A stretch of DNA of 64,000 bases, from contig NZ_SLVB01000004.1 of assembly GCF_004341845.1 (NCBI RefSeq), positions 496,001 to 560,000 of the forward strand, read 5' to 3'. Positions 54,305 to 63,376 of the stretch are shown piece by piece. The notes beneath the pieces are model-generated. The model was given only the letters and a program-made list of their open reading frames with translations. It did no database searches and was not told the DNA's origin. Position 1 is the first letter of the stretch. Each line of letters starts with the position of its first letter. The stretch comes from Novosphingobium sp. PhB165 (GTDB lineage: Bacteria; Pseudomonadota; Alphaproteobacteria; Sphingomonadales; Sphingomonadaceae). The translations under genes were made by a program, and so were the position numbers.

Positions 54305-54457
54305 CAAGGCTCTCCCGCAGGCTGGCAGCCTTCAAGGGCTGCCGAAGTGTACAAGTCTATGTACATGGGGCGCGTGTGCCGGGGCCAAGTGGCCACAGTG
54401 CATCATGGGCCGACCGATAAACGCGCGTGCATGCTCCCGGGTTCCCGCACGCGGTTT

Positions 54458-54904
54458 TCAGGCGGCGGGCGGCCGGTCGATCAGGTGCAGCGTGCGCTCG
54501 TCGCGGCGGCCCGCGCAGAAGGCATCGAGGGCGCGGGCGAAGCGCTCGTTTCCGGGCGTCTTCCCCGGCCCGGCCGCCGCTTCGAACAGGGTCATCGAAC
54601 TGCGGAACTTCATCGCGTCGATCTCGCCGAGGATGGCGGCCGCGCTGCGCTCGCCCGCCCAGCCGAGCATGGTGTCGGTGCATTCGTCCAGCCGCGCGCC
54701 CAGCACCGGATGCGCGAGGTAGGCGCGGGCTTCGGCAAGGTCTGCAATCGCATAGCGGCGCGCGGTCTCGCTCCGGCCCAGCCCGGCAATCTGGGGGAAC
54801 ACGAACCACATCCAGTGGCTGCACTTGGCGCCGTTTTCCAATTCGGCAACGATGTCCGGATAAATGGCCGCCTGCGCCGCGATGAAGCGTTCGAGGTCAG
54901 CCAT
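54458..54904 (-). CDS. DUF1810 protein
   Basis: 148 residues: MADLERFIAAQAAIYPDIVAELENGAKCSHWMWFVFPQIAGLGRSETARRYAI is the diagnostic DUF1810 N-terminus and LGEIDAMKFRSSMTLFEAAAG follows. The family is a calpastatin-annotated soluble fold of unknown role. Its start overlaps the stop of the next upstream gene by eight bases, so both are probably translated from one mRNA. Confidence 0.9.
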   Translation of the reverse strand: MADLERFIAAQAAIYPDIVAELENGAKCSHWMWFVFPQIAGLGRSETARRYAIADLAEARAYLAHPVLGARLDECTDTMLGWAGERSAAAILGEIDAMKFRSSMTLFEAAAGPGKTPGNERFARALDAFCAGRRDERTLHLIDRPPAA

Positions 54905-55175
54905 TTAGACCGGCGCTCGAAAGCAAGGTCTTGGAAGGTTTCGATTTGTGCGCGGCCGGTTGGTCAAGGCCGTCTTCCTGTTCGACGGCGCGCTCGTTGG
55001 ACTCGTCCAGCACCCGCATCGCGTGGATCACGCCGATTACCGCAAGCACGACGACGGAGAGCGTGAAGCTGAGAAGCAGGACCGTGCGAACCGCCGCCGG
55101 CATGGGTTCGGCGCGCGGGAGTTGCTGTTTTCGACGCATGTCCTCATGGCGAGCCTCTTTACCGCCTGTGTCCAT
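54897..55175 (-). CDS. Small single-pass membrane protein
   Basis: 92 residues from ATG 55175; ATG 55139 (MRRKQQLPRAEP) is a possible later start. One transmembrane helix (VRTVLLLSFTLSVVVLAVIGVI) follows a basic N-terminus; the C-terminus is polar and rich in Ser/Lys. No family recognised. Operon partner of the DUF1810 gene. Confidence 0.58.
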   Translation of the reverse strand: MDTGGKEARHEDMRRKQQLPRAEPMPAAVRTVLLLSFTLSVVVLAVIGVIHAMRVLDESNERAVEQEDGLDQPAAHKSKPSKTLLSSAGLNG

Positions 55176-55267
55176 GGATGCGAATCCCGTTCGTGGGCCT
55201 CTCTGACCGGAGGCCACATTGCGTGTTCAACGCATTGAGAGACGGGGCGTTCCGTGGGTTTCGGACA

Positions 55268-55304
55268 TAAAAAAGGCCGGATGCTTCGGCATCCGGCCTT
55301 TTCG
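55268..55304 (-). terminator. Intrinsic terminator of dapD
   Basis: AAGGCCGGATGC and GCATCCGGCCTT form a 12-bp stem with a TTCG tetraloop; the minus strand continues TTTTTTATG. Classic terminator 20 bases after the dapD stop. Confidence 0.95.
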
Positions 55305-55323
55305 AAATTCGCGCTGAGGCGGA

Positions 55324-56160
<837 letters not shown>

Positions 56161-56268
56161 GTTCGCGTCTCCTGAATTCTGTTCGTCCGCGCGCCTAGAA
56201 GCTGCGGCCGGGCAGGACAAGTAAGAAGGGTGGGGGAGTGATAAGCATCCCCTCCGCCGCTGTTTACG

Positions 56269-56922
56269 TCAGGGCTTCATCAGCTCGCGGACGAAGCCGA
56301 TCAGGCCGGTCTGGCGCGCGCGGCGCATGCGTTCGGCGGCGAGGATCATCTTCACCTTCTCGAAGCAGGCCTCGATATCGTCGTTGACGACAACGTAGTC
56401 ATAGCCGTCCCAGTGGCTGATTTCCGAGCGGGCGCGCTCCATGCGGGCGGCGATCACATCGGCGCTGTCGGTCCCGCGCCCGGTCAGGCGGCGGCGCAGT
56501 TCATCGATGCTGGGCGGCAGCAGGAACACGCGGACAACGTCGCGTTCGAGCTTCTGGTAGAGCTGCTGCGTGCCCTGCCAGTCGATGTCGAACAGGTAGT
56601 CCTGCCCGTCCTTCAGCCCGGCTTTCACGTGTGCCTTGGGGGTGCCGTAGGAATGGCCGAACACGGTGGCCCATTCGAGGAACTCGCCTTCGTCCGCCAT
56701 GTGGTCGAACTCGTCCTGCGAGACGAAAAAGTAGTCCTTGCCATGGACTTCGCCGGGCCGGGGCGGGCGCGTGGTGCAGGAAACCGAGTTGCAGATGTGC
56801 GAATCGTGCTCAAGCAACATGCGCGAAATCGTCGTCTTCCCCGCGCCGGAGGGCGAGGACATGATGAGCATAAGGCCGCGCCGGGCCAGCGTATCGGCGG
56901 GGTTTTCGGGAGAATTGACCAT
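56269..56922 (-). CDS. gmk: Guanylate kinase
   Basis: 217 residues; phosphorylates GMP to GDP. Walker A in MSSPSGAGKTTISRMLL, SCTTRPPRPGEVHGKDYFF for GMP binding, and DIDWQGTQQLYQKL and RLTGRGTDSADVI in the lid. A 15-residue N-terminal extension (MVNSPENPADTLARR) precedes the domain, so a start at 56874 (MLIMSS) is also possible. Confidence 0.96.
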   Translation of the reverse strand: MVNSPENPADTLARRGLMLIMSSPSGAGKTTISRMLLEHDSHICNSVSCTTRPPRPGEVHGKDYFFVSQDEFDHMADEGEFLEWATVFGHSYGTPKAHVKAGLKDGQDYLFDIDWQGTQQLYQKLERDVVRVFLLPPSIDELRRRLTGRGTDSADVIAARMERARSEISHWDGYDYVVVNDDIEACFEKVKMILAAERMRRARQTGLIGFVRELMKP

Positions 56923-56986
56923 GCACCCCGATGCCGATGCATGACTTGCAAATCAAGAGGGGAGTGGGCCGGTGCCGCGGCGAATC

Positions 56987-57478
56987 TCAGCCTTCCTTGC
57001 CGTCCTCTGCCATCTCGGCCAGCGCCAGTTCGCCCCTTGCCCGGGCCTTGCGGGCGCGTGATCGATCGTAGAGTGTTTTCGCGGCAAGCCCGCCCACCAC
57101 CACGATGGCGCCGGGCACCGAAGTCAGTGCGACTCTTGCAAGCAGGCCCTGAACCAGCGATTCGCCGAGCGAGCGGCCCTTGAGGATCGATGCGGCCTTC
57201 TTCGGCGCATAGTCCTGCCGCAGCAGCGCATGCTCCACCGCGCGGCGGGCAATGGCGGCGCCCCCGCGCAGGGCGATATCGGCAATGACGAGATTGGTGG
57301 CAGGATTGGGGCTGGGACCATGCAGGTCATCCGCCTTGCCCCGGATCCGGCGCTTTTTTCTGGGCTTTCCGCCCTCGGGAGCGGTCCCGGTAGCAGCATC
57401 GGCGGGAGCGGCTACGGCCCCGTTGGCCCGCCGCTCCGTTTCGTCCTCGATCGCACGCTGCAATTTACCCGAGGCCAT
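56987..57478 (-). CDS. Hypothetical protein, sphingomonad-type
   Basis: 163 residues: a basic, Ala/Pro-rich N-terminus (GKPRKKRRIRGKADDL), then NPATNLVIADIALRGGAAIARRAVEHALLRQDYAPKKAASILKGRSLGESLVQG, a hydrophobic stretch VALTSVPGAIVVVGGLAAKTLYDRS and a charged tail. It could be a membrane-associated DNA- or RNA-binding protein; no family is recognised. Between gmk and sspB on the same strand. Confidence 0.65.
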   Translation of the reverse strand: MASGKLQRAIEDETERRANGAVAAPADAATGTAPEGGKPRKKRRIRGKADDLHGPSPNPATNLVIADIALRGGAAIARRAVEHALLRQDYAPKKAASILKGRSLGESLVQGLLARVALTSVPGAIVVVGGLAAKTLYDRSRARKARARGELALAEMAEDGKEG

Positions 57479-57511
57479 CGTTTCGCCTTCCCGGGCTGCC
57501 GGCCCGCTGCG

Positions 57512-58015
57512 TTACTTCTTTTTCCCGAAGTCGACCGAAACGACGTTCGAACCGTCTTCACTGGGAGTAATGCGCGCGGCGACGTCCCGTTCCGCGTCGT
57601 TGCCGGGTTCCACGGTGGGTTCGTCGTCGAACTCGTCGTCCGAGATCGCCTGGAACTGGAGCCCGAAGTCCACCGCCGGATCGACGAAAGCGGTGATCGC
57701 CGAGAACGGCACCACCAGATTCGACGGCCGCTGGTTGAAGCTGAGGCTGACCGAAAAGCCCTGTTCACCCACCGAAAGGTCCCAGAACTTGTTCTGAAGC
57801 ACGATCGTCATCTCGTCCGGGAATCGGGCGCGCAATTCCGTGGGAATCGAGACTCCCGGCGCTCCGGTCTTGAACGTGATGTAGAAGTGATGGCCCCCCG
57901 GAAGGTTGCCGCCAGAGGCTTCGACCTGGCCTAGCACGCGGCCGACGACGGCGCGCAGGGCCTCCTGGACGATCTCGTCGTAGGGGATCAGGCTGTCTTG
58001 AGGCGTATCGTTCAT
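57512..58015 (-). CDS. sspB: SspB-family ClpXP adaptor (alpha type)
   Basis: 167 residues. SspB delivers ssrA-tagged and other substrates to ClpXP. The N-terminal domain has IPYDEIVQEALRAVVGRVLGQV, GHHFYITFKTGAPGVSIPTELRARFPDEMTIVLQNKFWDLSV and FSVSLSFNQRPSNLVVPFSAITAFVDPAVDFGLQF, all typical of alphaproteobacterial SspB. A charged flexible linker follows and the last residues (VVSVDFGKKK) fit the ClpX-docking tail. Divergent from hisB. Confidence 0.92.
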   Translation of the reverse strand: MNDTPQDSLIPYDEIVQEALRAVVGRVLGQVEASGGNLPGGHHFYITFKTGAPGVSIPTELRARFPDEMTIVLQNKFWDLSVGEQGFSVSLSFNQRPSNLVVPFSAITAFVDPAVDFGLQFQAISDDEFDDEPTVEPGNDAERDVAARITPSEDGSNVVSVDFGKKK

Positions 58016-58173
58016 CGCGCCCTAGGTGCTTATGCTTCACCGGTCGGTCAAGCATGTTCGACTATAAAATAGCATAACCCGTCGGGTTTTCCCTAGGTCG
58101 TTTTGAGGGAAGGGCCGTGCAGGGGATGATTTGCGGGAACGAAGATTGCTTGCGCGGGCGGCCATGCGCACAA

Positions 58174-58201
58174 TTGATTCCGTGCGACAGAGGTCTATAG
58201 G
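58174..58201 (+). promoter_or_regulatory. Candidate promoter of the his operon
   Basis: TTGATT (58174-58179) and TATAGG (58196-58201) with a 16-base spacer. Transcription would begin around 58207-58209, directly before the hisB ATG at 58210, leaving almost no leader; no ribosome-binding site is visible. Confidence 0.55.
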
Positions 58202-58209
58202 CCCTTCGC

Positions 58210-58812
58210 ATGCGCACCGCCTCGATCAATCGCAAGACCCACGAGACCCAGATTGCGGTCTCGGTCAATCTCGACGGCACCGGGACTTATGACGTCTCGA
58301 CCGGGATCGGATTCCTCGATCACATGATCGAGCAGTTCTCGCGCCATTCGCTGATCGACATCACCTGCCATATCCAGGGCGACCTCCACGTGGACCAGCA
58401 CCACACGACCGAGGACAGCGCCATCGCCATCGGCCAGGCCATCAGCCAGGCCCTGGGCGACAAGGCGGGAATCGGCCGTTACGGCGATGTCCACTCGCCG
58501 ATGGACGAGGCGCTTTCGCGCGTCTCGCTGGACATTTCGGGGCGTCCCTATCTGGTCTGGAAGGCCGAATTCACCCAGCCCAAGCTGGGCGAGTTCGACA
58601 CCGAGCTGGTCGAACACTGGTTCCACTCGATTTCGCAGGCCGTGGGCATCACGCTCCATATCGAGCAGCTTTACGGCACCAACAACCACCACATCTGCGA
58701 AGGCATCTTCAAGGGCTTTGCCCGCGCGATGCGTTCGGCGGTGGAACTGGACCCGCGCAAGGGCGGGGCAATCCCCTCGACCAAGGGCATTCTCGGCGGA
58801 GACACTCTCTAA
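58210..58812 (+). CDS. hisB: Imidazoleglycerol-phosphate dehydratase
   Basis: 200 residues, single-function HisB (no phosphatase domain). Dehydrates imidazole glycerol phosphate using Mn; the metal histidines are in [17 protein letters not shown] and [21 protein letters not shown], repeated near the end by [20 protein letters not shown]. It opens the his operon; the next gene overlaps the last base of its stop codon. Confidence 0.98.
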   Translation: MRTASINRKTHETQIAVSVNLDGTGTYDVSTGIGFLDHMIEQFSRHSLIDITCHIQGDLHVDQHHTTEDSAIAIGQAISQALGDKAGIGRYGDVHSPMDEALSRVSLDISGRPYLVWKAEFTQPKLGEFDTELVEHWFHSISQAVGITLHIEQLYGTNNHHICEGIFKGFARAMRSAVELDPRKGGAIPSTKGILGGDTL

Positions 58813-59105
58813 TGGCACTCTTCATCTTCTCGCTGCGCTACATCGCGCCCGTCGAACAGGTCGATGCGCTGCTGGACGAGCACGTGGACTGGCTGCGGGC
58901 CAACCACGCCGCCGGTCGCTTCGTTGGCTGGGGCCGCAAGGTCCCGCGTGAAGGCGGCATCATTTTGGCCAAGGGCGACAGCCGCGAGGCGATGGTCGCG
59001 CTGGCCGCCACCGATCCCTTCGTGGCCGGCGTCGTTGCCGAAGTCGAAGTGATCGAATGGGCGCCGGGCTTCCTGGACGACAGCGTGGCCGGTCTGGCCG
59101 GATGA
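58812..59105 (+). CDS. YciI-like protein in the his operon
   Basis: 97 residues with the YCII fold: ALFIFSLRYIAPVEQVDALLDEHVDWLRANHAAGRFVGWGRKVPREGG and VALAATDPFVAGVVAEVEVIEWAPGF, with the conserved His (DEHVDW) and Asp (TDPF). It is not a histidine enzyme, but both its start and end overlap his genes (ATGA into hisH), so it is translated as part of the operon. Same family as 43206-43508 but only distantly alike. Confidence 0.9.
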   Translation: MALFIFSLRYIAPVEQVDALLDEHVDWLRANHAAGRFVGWGRKVPREGGIILAKGDSREAMVALAATDPFVAGVVAEVEVIEWAPGFLDDSVAGLAG

Positions 59106-59740
59106 CGGGAGGCAGGCAGACTCTGGCGCTGATCGATTACGGCGCGGGTAACCTGCATTCGGTGGCCAACGCGCTGCACGCGGCCGGGGCCGAGAACGTG
59201 GCGATCACGGCGAATCCCGATGTCGTGCGCGCGGCCGACCGCATCGTGCTGCCGGGCGTCGGCTCGTTCCGCGCCTGCGCCGAAGGGCTCTGGGGCATTC
59301 CCGGCATGGTCGAGGCGATGAACGAGCGCGTTCACGTGGGCGGCGCGCCGTTCCTCGGTATCTGCGTGGGCATGCAACTGCTCGCCACGCGCGGGCTGGA
59401 GCATGGCGTGACCAAGGGGCTCGACTGGATCGGCGGGCAAGTCCAGCTGATCGAGCGCACCGATCCCGCGATCAAGATCCCGCACATGGGCTGGAACGAT
59501 GTCTCGCTGGGCCGCAAGGACCCGGCGCAGGGCCTGATCGATCCGGGCGAGGCCTATTTCCTGCACTCCTACCACTTCCAGCCCGACGACGGCGCGCATG
59601 TGGCGGCGATGACCGACCATGGCGGCGGCCTTGTCGCGGCAGTGGCGAAGGACAATGTCGTGGGCGTGCAGTTCCATCCGGAAAAGAGTCAGGCTTATGG
59701 GCTTTCGCTGCTGGCGCGGTTTCTGGAATGGAAGCCGTGA
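59102..59740 (+). CDS. hisH: Imidazole glycerol phosphate synthase, glutaminase subunit
   Basis: 212 residues; supplies ammonia to HisF. Class I amidotransferase motifs: ALIDYGAGNLHSVANAL at the N-terminus, cysteine in FLGICVGMQLLAT, and His/Glu in VGVQFHPEKSQAYG. ATG 59102 overlaps the YciI stop. The gap to hisA holds a palindromic repeat. Confidence 0.98.
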   Translation: MTGGRQTLALIDYGAGNLHSVANALHAAGAENVAITANPDVVRAADRIVLPGVGSFRACAEGLWGIPGMVEAMNERVHVGGAPFLGICVGMQLLATRGLEHGVTKGLDWIGGQVQLIERTDPAIKIPHMGWNDVSLGRKDPAQGLIDPGEAYFLHSYHFQPDDGAHVAAMTDHGGGLVAAVAKDNVVGVQFHPEKSQAYGLSLLARFLEWKP

Positions 59741-59768
59741 GCGCGCCTTGCCTCAGGGGGCTTCGATG

Positions 59769-59870
59769 CTTCGACGGGCTCAGCACTCAGCCTGAGCGGG
59801 ACGCAAGCGGTGCTTTGCCGGGAAATCCGGAATACTCCCAAAATCCGCTCAGGCTGAGCTTGTCGAAGCC
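59769..59870. repeat. TCGACAAGCTCAG-family palindromic repeat, copy 5
   Basis: CTTCGACGGGCTCAGCACTCAGCCTGAGCGG faces CCGCTCAGGCTGAGCTTGTCGAAGC with a 40-base spacer. The left arm has a 6-base insertion (CACTCA). It sits inside the his operon, between hisH and hisA. Confidence 0.85.
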
Positions 59871-59903
59871 CATCCGCCGCCCTCAGACCCTCAGGATCGC
59901 AAG

Positions 59904-60635
59904 ATGATCGTATTCCCCGCCATCGACCTCAAGCAAGGTCAGGTCGTGCGCCTTGCCGAAGGCGATATGGACCGCGCCACCGTCTACGGAGACAACCCGG
60001 CCGCGCAGGCGATGATGTTTGCCGAGGCGGGCTCGCAATACCTCCACGTGGTCGATCTCGACGGTTCCTTTGCGGGCCGGGCCGAGAACCGCGAGGCGGT
60101 GGAAGCCATCCTTGAAGCGTTCCCCGGCCACGTCCAGCTCGGCGGCGGCATCCGCACCCGCGAAGCGGTTGCAGGCTGGTTCGACCTCGGCGTCAGCCGC
60201 ATCGTCATGGGCACCGCCGCACTGAAGGACCCGCAGTTCGTCAAGGATATGGCGAAGGAATATCCCGGCGGCATCGTCGTCGCCGTGGACGCGCGCGACG
60301 GCATGGTCGCGACCGAGGGCTGGGCGGAAGTCTCCGACGTTTCGATCGTCGACATGGCCCGCCGGTTCGAGGATGCGGGCGTCGCCAGCCTGCTGTTCAC
60401 CGACATCGGCCGCGACGGCCTGCTCAAGGGCTGCAATATCGAGGCGACCGTCGATCTCGCGCGCCAGACCGACCTGCCGGTGATCGCCAGCGGCGGCGTG
60501 AAGGGCCTCGACGATATCCGCATGCTGGCGCTCCACGCCCGCGACGGCATTGAAGGCGTCATCACCGGCCGCGCGCTCTACGACGGGCGTCTGGACCTTG
60601 CCGCCGCCATCCAGATGGCCGAGCGCGAGGGGTGA
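59904..60635 (+). CDS. hisA: ProFAR isomerase HisA
   Basis: 243-residue TIM barrel that opens the ribose ring of ProFAR. Catalytic aspartates are in FPAIDLKQGQVVRLAEGD and VVAVDARDGMVATEGW; phosphate loops are VQLGGGIRT and VIASGGVKGLDD. Third his gene of the operon. Confidence 0.98.
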   Translation: MIVFPAIDLKQGQVVRLAEGDMDRATVYGDNPAAQAMMFAEAGSQYLHVVDLDGSFAGRAENREAVEAILEAFPGHVQLGGGIRTREAVAGWFDLGVSRIVMGTAALKDPQFVKDMAKEYPGGIVVAVDARDGMVATEGWAEVSDVSIVDMARRFEDAGVASLLFTDIGRDGLLKGCNIEATVDLARQTDLPVIASGGVKGLDDIRMLALHARDGIEGVITGRALYDGRLDLAAAIQMAEREG

Positions 60636-60666
60636 GCGCGATAAGCGCCGCCTTGGTGGTCCTGGT

Positions 60667-60912
60667 ATGAACGACGCGCGCGTGGCGGGAATCATGGCGC
60701 TTGCCGTGCTTCTCTATTCGGTATGGCTGACGGTGCAGGACTGGCGGGAGGGCAAGGCCCGCCTGCTGATCTTCAGCCGTCGCCGCAATCCGGTCTCGAT
60801 CGAGCGGGCCACCGATCCGCGCCGTTTCCAGCACTATTGCGCGTTCAATGCGGCGGTCTATCTGGTGGGGATCGCCGGCAGTCTCTATCTCATCATCAAG
60901 CCCCAAGGGTGA
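60667..60912 (+). CDS. Small membrane protein in the his operon
   Basis: 81 residues with two hydrophobic segments, [19 protein letters not shown] and [19 protein letters not shown], joined by a basic cytoplasmic-type loop ([30 protein letters not shown]). No family recognised. It is 31 bases after hisA and four bases before the hisF start, so it is cotranscribed. Confidence 0.75.
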   Translation: MNDARVAGIMALAVLLYSVWLTVQDWREGKARLLIFSRRRNPVSIERATDPRRFQHYCAFNAAVYLVGIAGSLYLIIKPQG

Positions 60913-60916
60913 TTTC

Positions 60917-61678
60917 ATGACCGTTCGTATCCGCGTCATCCCCTGCCTCGACGTTGCCAACGGGCGCGTGGTGAAGGGCGTGAATTTCGTCGACCTGATC
61001 GATGCCGGTGATCCGGTCGAGCAGGCGCGCGCCTATGACAGGGCCGGCGCGGATGAGCTGTGCTTCCTCGACATTTCCGCCAGCCACGAAGGGCGCGGCA
61101 CCTTGCTCGACGTGGTGCAGCGCACGGCCGAGGTCTGCTTCATGCCGCTGACCGTCGGCGGCGGCGTGCGTGCGGTGGAAGATGCCCGCGCGCTGCTGCT
61201 GGCGGGGGCCGACAAGGTGGCGGTGAATTCCGCCGCCGTCTCGCGCCCCGAAGTGGTGGCGGATATCGCCGAGCGGTTCGGCTCGCAGTGCATCGTCGCC
61301 TCGGTGGACGCCCGCAAGGTGGCACCGGGCAAGTGGGAGATCTTCACCCACGGCGGCCGCAAGGCGACCGGGATCGATGCGCTCGAACACGCGGTGAAGC
61401 TGGCCGATTACGGCGCAGGCGAACTGCTCGTCACCTCGATGGACGGGGACGGCACGCAGAACGGCTACGACCTCGAACTGACCCGGCTGATCGCGGAGAG
61501 CGTCTCGGTGCCGGTGATCGCCAGCGGCGGGGTCGGCAATCTCGACCACCTCGTGGCGGGCGTGACCGAGGGCAAGGCGAGCGCGGTGCTGGCCGCCTCG
61601 ATCTTCCACTTCGGCAAGCACTCGATTTCGGAAGCGCACGCCGCCTTGCGCGCGGCGGGGCTTCCGGCGCGGGGTTAG
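60917..61678 (+). CDS. hisF: Imidazole glycerol phosphate synthase, cyclase subunit
   Basis: 253-residue TIM barrel forming imidazole glycerol phosphate and AICAR with HisH. Catalytic aspartates in [18 protein letters not shown] and [22 protein letters not shown]; phosphate-binding [12 protein letters not shown] and [16 protein letters not shown] 60917 follows CAAGGGTG. Confidence 0.98.
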   Translation: MTVRIRVIPCLDVANGRVVKGVNFVDLIDAGDPVEQARAYDRAGADELCFLDISASHEGRGTLLDVVQRTAEVCFMPLTVGGGVRAVEDARALLLAGADKVAVNSAAVSRPEVVADIAERFGSQCIVASVDARKVAPGKWEIFTHGGRKATGIDALEHAVKLADYGAGELLVTSMDGDGTQNGYDLELTRLIAESVSVPVIASGGVGNLDHLVAGVTEGKASAVLAASIFHFGKHSISEAHAALRAAGLPARG

Positions 61679-61796
61679 ATCGTAACCATTCGCTAAATAG
61701 CTGGCCCGTAACGGGACGGTGCCCCATGACAGCTTGCCGGACGGGCCGCGGGCCCGCAATCGTTAGCAGCCTGTTGGAATTGCCGGAGTCCCCCCG

Positions 61797-61973
61797 TTGC
61801 CGCGCTTGACCTGCCATTTCTGTCTGATCGCGGCGGCCGTGCTTGCGCCCAGCCCCGCGTTCGCTGCCGACGTTGCCGTCCTGCCCGAACCGAGCGGCCT
61901 TGTGCTGCTGGGCATCGGCGTCGCCGGGGTCTGGCTCGGCCGCCGTTTTTCGCGCGGCAAGGACAAGGATTAA
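61797..61973 (+). CDS. Minimal PEP-CTERM protein
   Basis: 58 residues from TTG 61797, which has CGGAG eight bases upstream. A signal peptide (LTCHFCLIAAAVLAPSPAFA) is followed by only about six residues, then a PEP-CTERM sorting tail: PEPSGLVLLGIGVAGVWLG and the basic end RRFSRGKDKD. PEP-CTERM proteins are cut by exosortase and sent to the outer surface. Here almost nothing is left between signal and tail. It lies between hisF and hisE on the same strand. Confidence 0.75.
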   Translation: MPRLTCHFCLIAAAVLAPSPAFAADVAVLPEPSGLVLLGIGVAGVWLGRRFSRGKDKD

Positions 61974-62044
61974 GAGGTCCGGGTCCGCGACGGAGGGCCC
62001 GCCACGCTTGACCCGGCGCGCGTGCTTGCGCATGGCTGCGCGCC

Positions 62045-62371
62045 ATGAGCAGCTCTGACACTCTGGCCCGCCTCGAAGCGACCATCGCCGCGCGCCGCGA
62101 TGCCGATCCCGCGTCCAGCTACGTGGCGAAGCTCCACGCCAAGGGTCTGGGCAAGATTGCGCAGAAACTCGGCGAGGAAGCGACCGAGACGGTGATCGCC
62201 GCACTGACCGAGGACGCGCAGGCGCTCACCGGAGAGGCGGCGGACCTGATTTTTCACCTCATGGTGCTGCTAGGTGCCCGCAATGTACCGTTAGGTGCCG
62301 TTCTCGCCGAGCTTGACCGGCGCGAGGGAATCTCGGGAATTGCCGAGAAGGCCGCCCGCCCCAACGACTGA
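62045..62371 (+). CDS. hisE: Phosphoribosyl-ATP pyrophosphatase
   Basis: 108 residues, stand-alone HisE: LEATIAARRDADPASSYVAKLHAKGLGKIAQKLGEEATETVIAAL with the acidic Mg-binding residues in GEEATE and GEAADLIFHLMVLL. Second step of histidine synthesis. It ends the his genes of this operon; hisG, hisD, hisC and hisI are not in the window. Confidence 0.97.
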   Translation: MSSSDTLARLEATIAARRDADPASSYVAKLHAKGLGKIAQKLGEEATETVIAALTEDAQALTGEAADLIFHLMVLLGARNVPLGAVLAELDRREGISGIAEKAARPND

Positions 62372-62387
62372 ACCAGCGGAGACAGTG

Positions 62388-62765
62388 ATGCCGATCGATC
62401 CCCGTCAGCCCTACGACGATGCCAACATCTTCGCGAAGATCCTGCGCGGCGAACTGCCGTGCAGCAAGGTCTACGAGGACGAATTCGCGCTTGCTTTCAA
62501 TGATATCCGCCCGCAGGCGCCGGTCCACGTGCTGGTGATCCCCAAGGGGCGCTACGTTTCGTGGGACGATTTCACCGCCAAGGCCGACGATGCCGAGATC
62601 GCGGGCTTCATGCGCTCGGTGGGCAATGTCACCCGGCAGCTCGAACTCGACGGGCCGGGCTACCGCCTGCTCGTAAACATGGGCACCAACGGCCATCAGG
62701 AAGTGCCGCATCTGCACGTCCACATCTTCGGCGGTCGCCAGTTCTTCCAGATGATCGCGGATTGA
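62388..62765 (+). CDS. HIT-family hydrolase (HinT-like)
   Basis: 125 residues. DDANIFAKILRGELPCSKVYEDEFALAFNDIRPQAPVHVLVIPK and the histidine triad HLHVHIFGGRQ are those of HinT-type purine nucleoside phosphoramidases. It follows hisE after 16 bases with GCGGAGA upstream and is commonly at this position in alphaproteobacteria. Confidence 0.95.
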   Translation: MPIDPRQPYDDANIFAKILRGELPCSKVYEDEFALAFNDIRPQAPVHVLVIPKGRYVSWDDFTAKADDAEIAGFMRSVGNVTRQLELDGPGYRLLVNMGTNGHQEVPHLHVHIFGGRQFFQMIAD

Positions 62766-62781
62766 GGATTTTTGGGGGATA

Positions 62782-62801
62782 ACCGGGGAATTCACCCCGG
62801 T
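62782..62801. repeat. Short GC hairpin before ybgC
   Basis: ACCGGGG and CCCCGGT with a six-base loop (AATTCA). No T-run follows; it separates the his/HIT transcript from the tol cluster. Confidence 0.5.
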
Positions 62802-62875
62802 CCCAGGCCGTCAGAACGGCAATCTCCCCCCTTGGGGTTCCCAGCGCGGGCCCCTGCCGTTACACAACCGCCCGG

Positions 62876-63376
62876 ATGAGCGACGATCCCCAATCTCCAG
62901 ATCCCCGGCCCCAGAGCGGCAGCTTCGACGGCCCGGTGCATCGCTACGCCCTGCGCGTGTTCTATGAGGACACCGACGCGGGAGGGGTGGTCTATCACGC
63001 CAACTACATCCGCTGGTTCGAGCGCGCGCGTTCGGACCTGCTCGACCTGCTCGACATCGACCAGCGCGCCGCTCTGGAATCGGGTGAGGGGCTCTACACG
63101 GTGGCGGAAGTCAACATCCGCTACCTTTCGCCCGCCCGCCTTGGCGACGGCGTGGTGATCGATACCCACGCCCTGCAGGTCGGCCGGGTGAGCTGCACCC
63201 TGCGCCAGGTCGCCCGGCGCGGAAAAACCCGGCTTGCCGAAGCCACGGTAAAGGTCGGGTTCATCAGCCCTGAAGGACGACCGCGCAGGCAACCCGAGGC
63301 CTGGCAACAGGCCTTCGCCCAGATCCTCCAAAGCTCCTCGCAGGACTTTAAGACTGGCCCGGAAGGACTAGAATGA
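62876..63376 (+). CDS. ybgC: Tol-Pal-associated acyl-CoA thioesterase YbgC
   Basis: 166 residues with the hot-dog fold: HRYALRVFYEDTDAGGVVYHANYIRWFERARSDLLDLL holds the catalytic aspartate (EDTD) and His. It hydrolyses acyl-CoA or acyl-ACP thioesters and is genetically tied to the Tol-Pal system. Its stop codon overlaps the tolQ start (ATGA), and the start has no obvious ribosome-binding site. Confidence 0.95.
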   Translation: MSDDPQSPDPRPQSGSFDGPVHRYALRVFYEDTDAGGVVYHANYIRWFERARSDLLDLLDIDQRAALESGEGLYTVAEVNIRYLSPARLGDGVVIDTHALQVGRVSCTLRQVARRGKTRLAEATVKVGFISPEGRPRRQPEAWQQAFAQILQSSSQDFKTGPEGLE

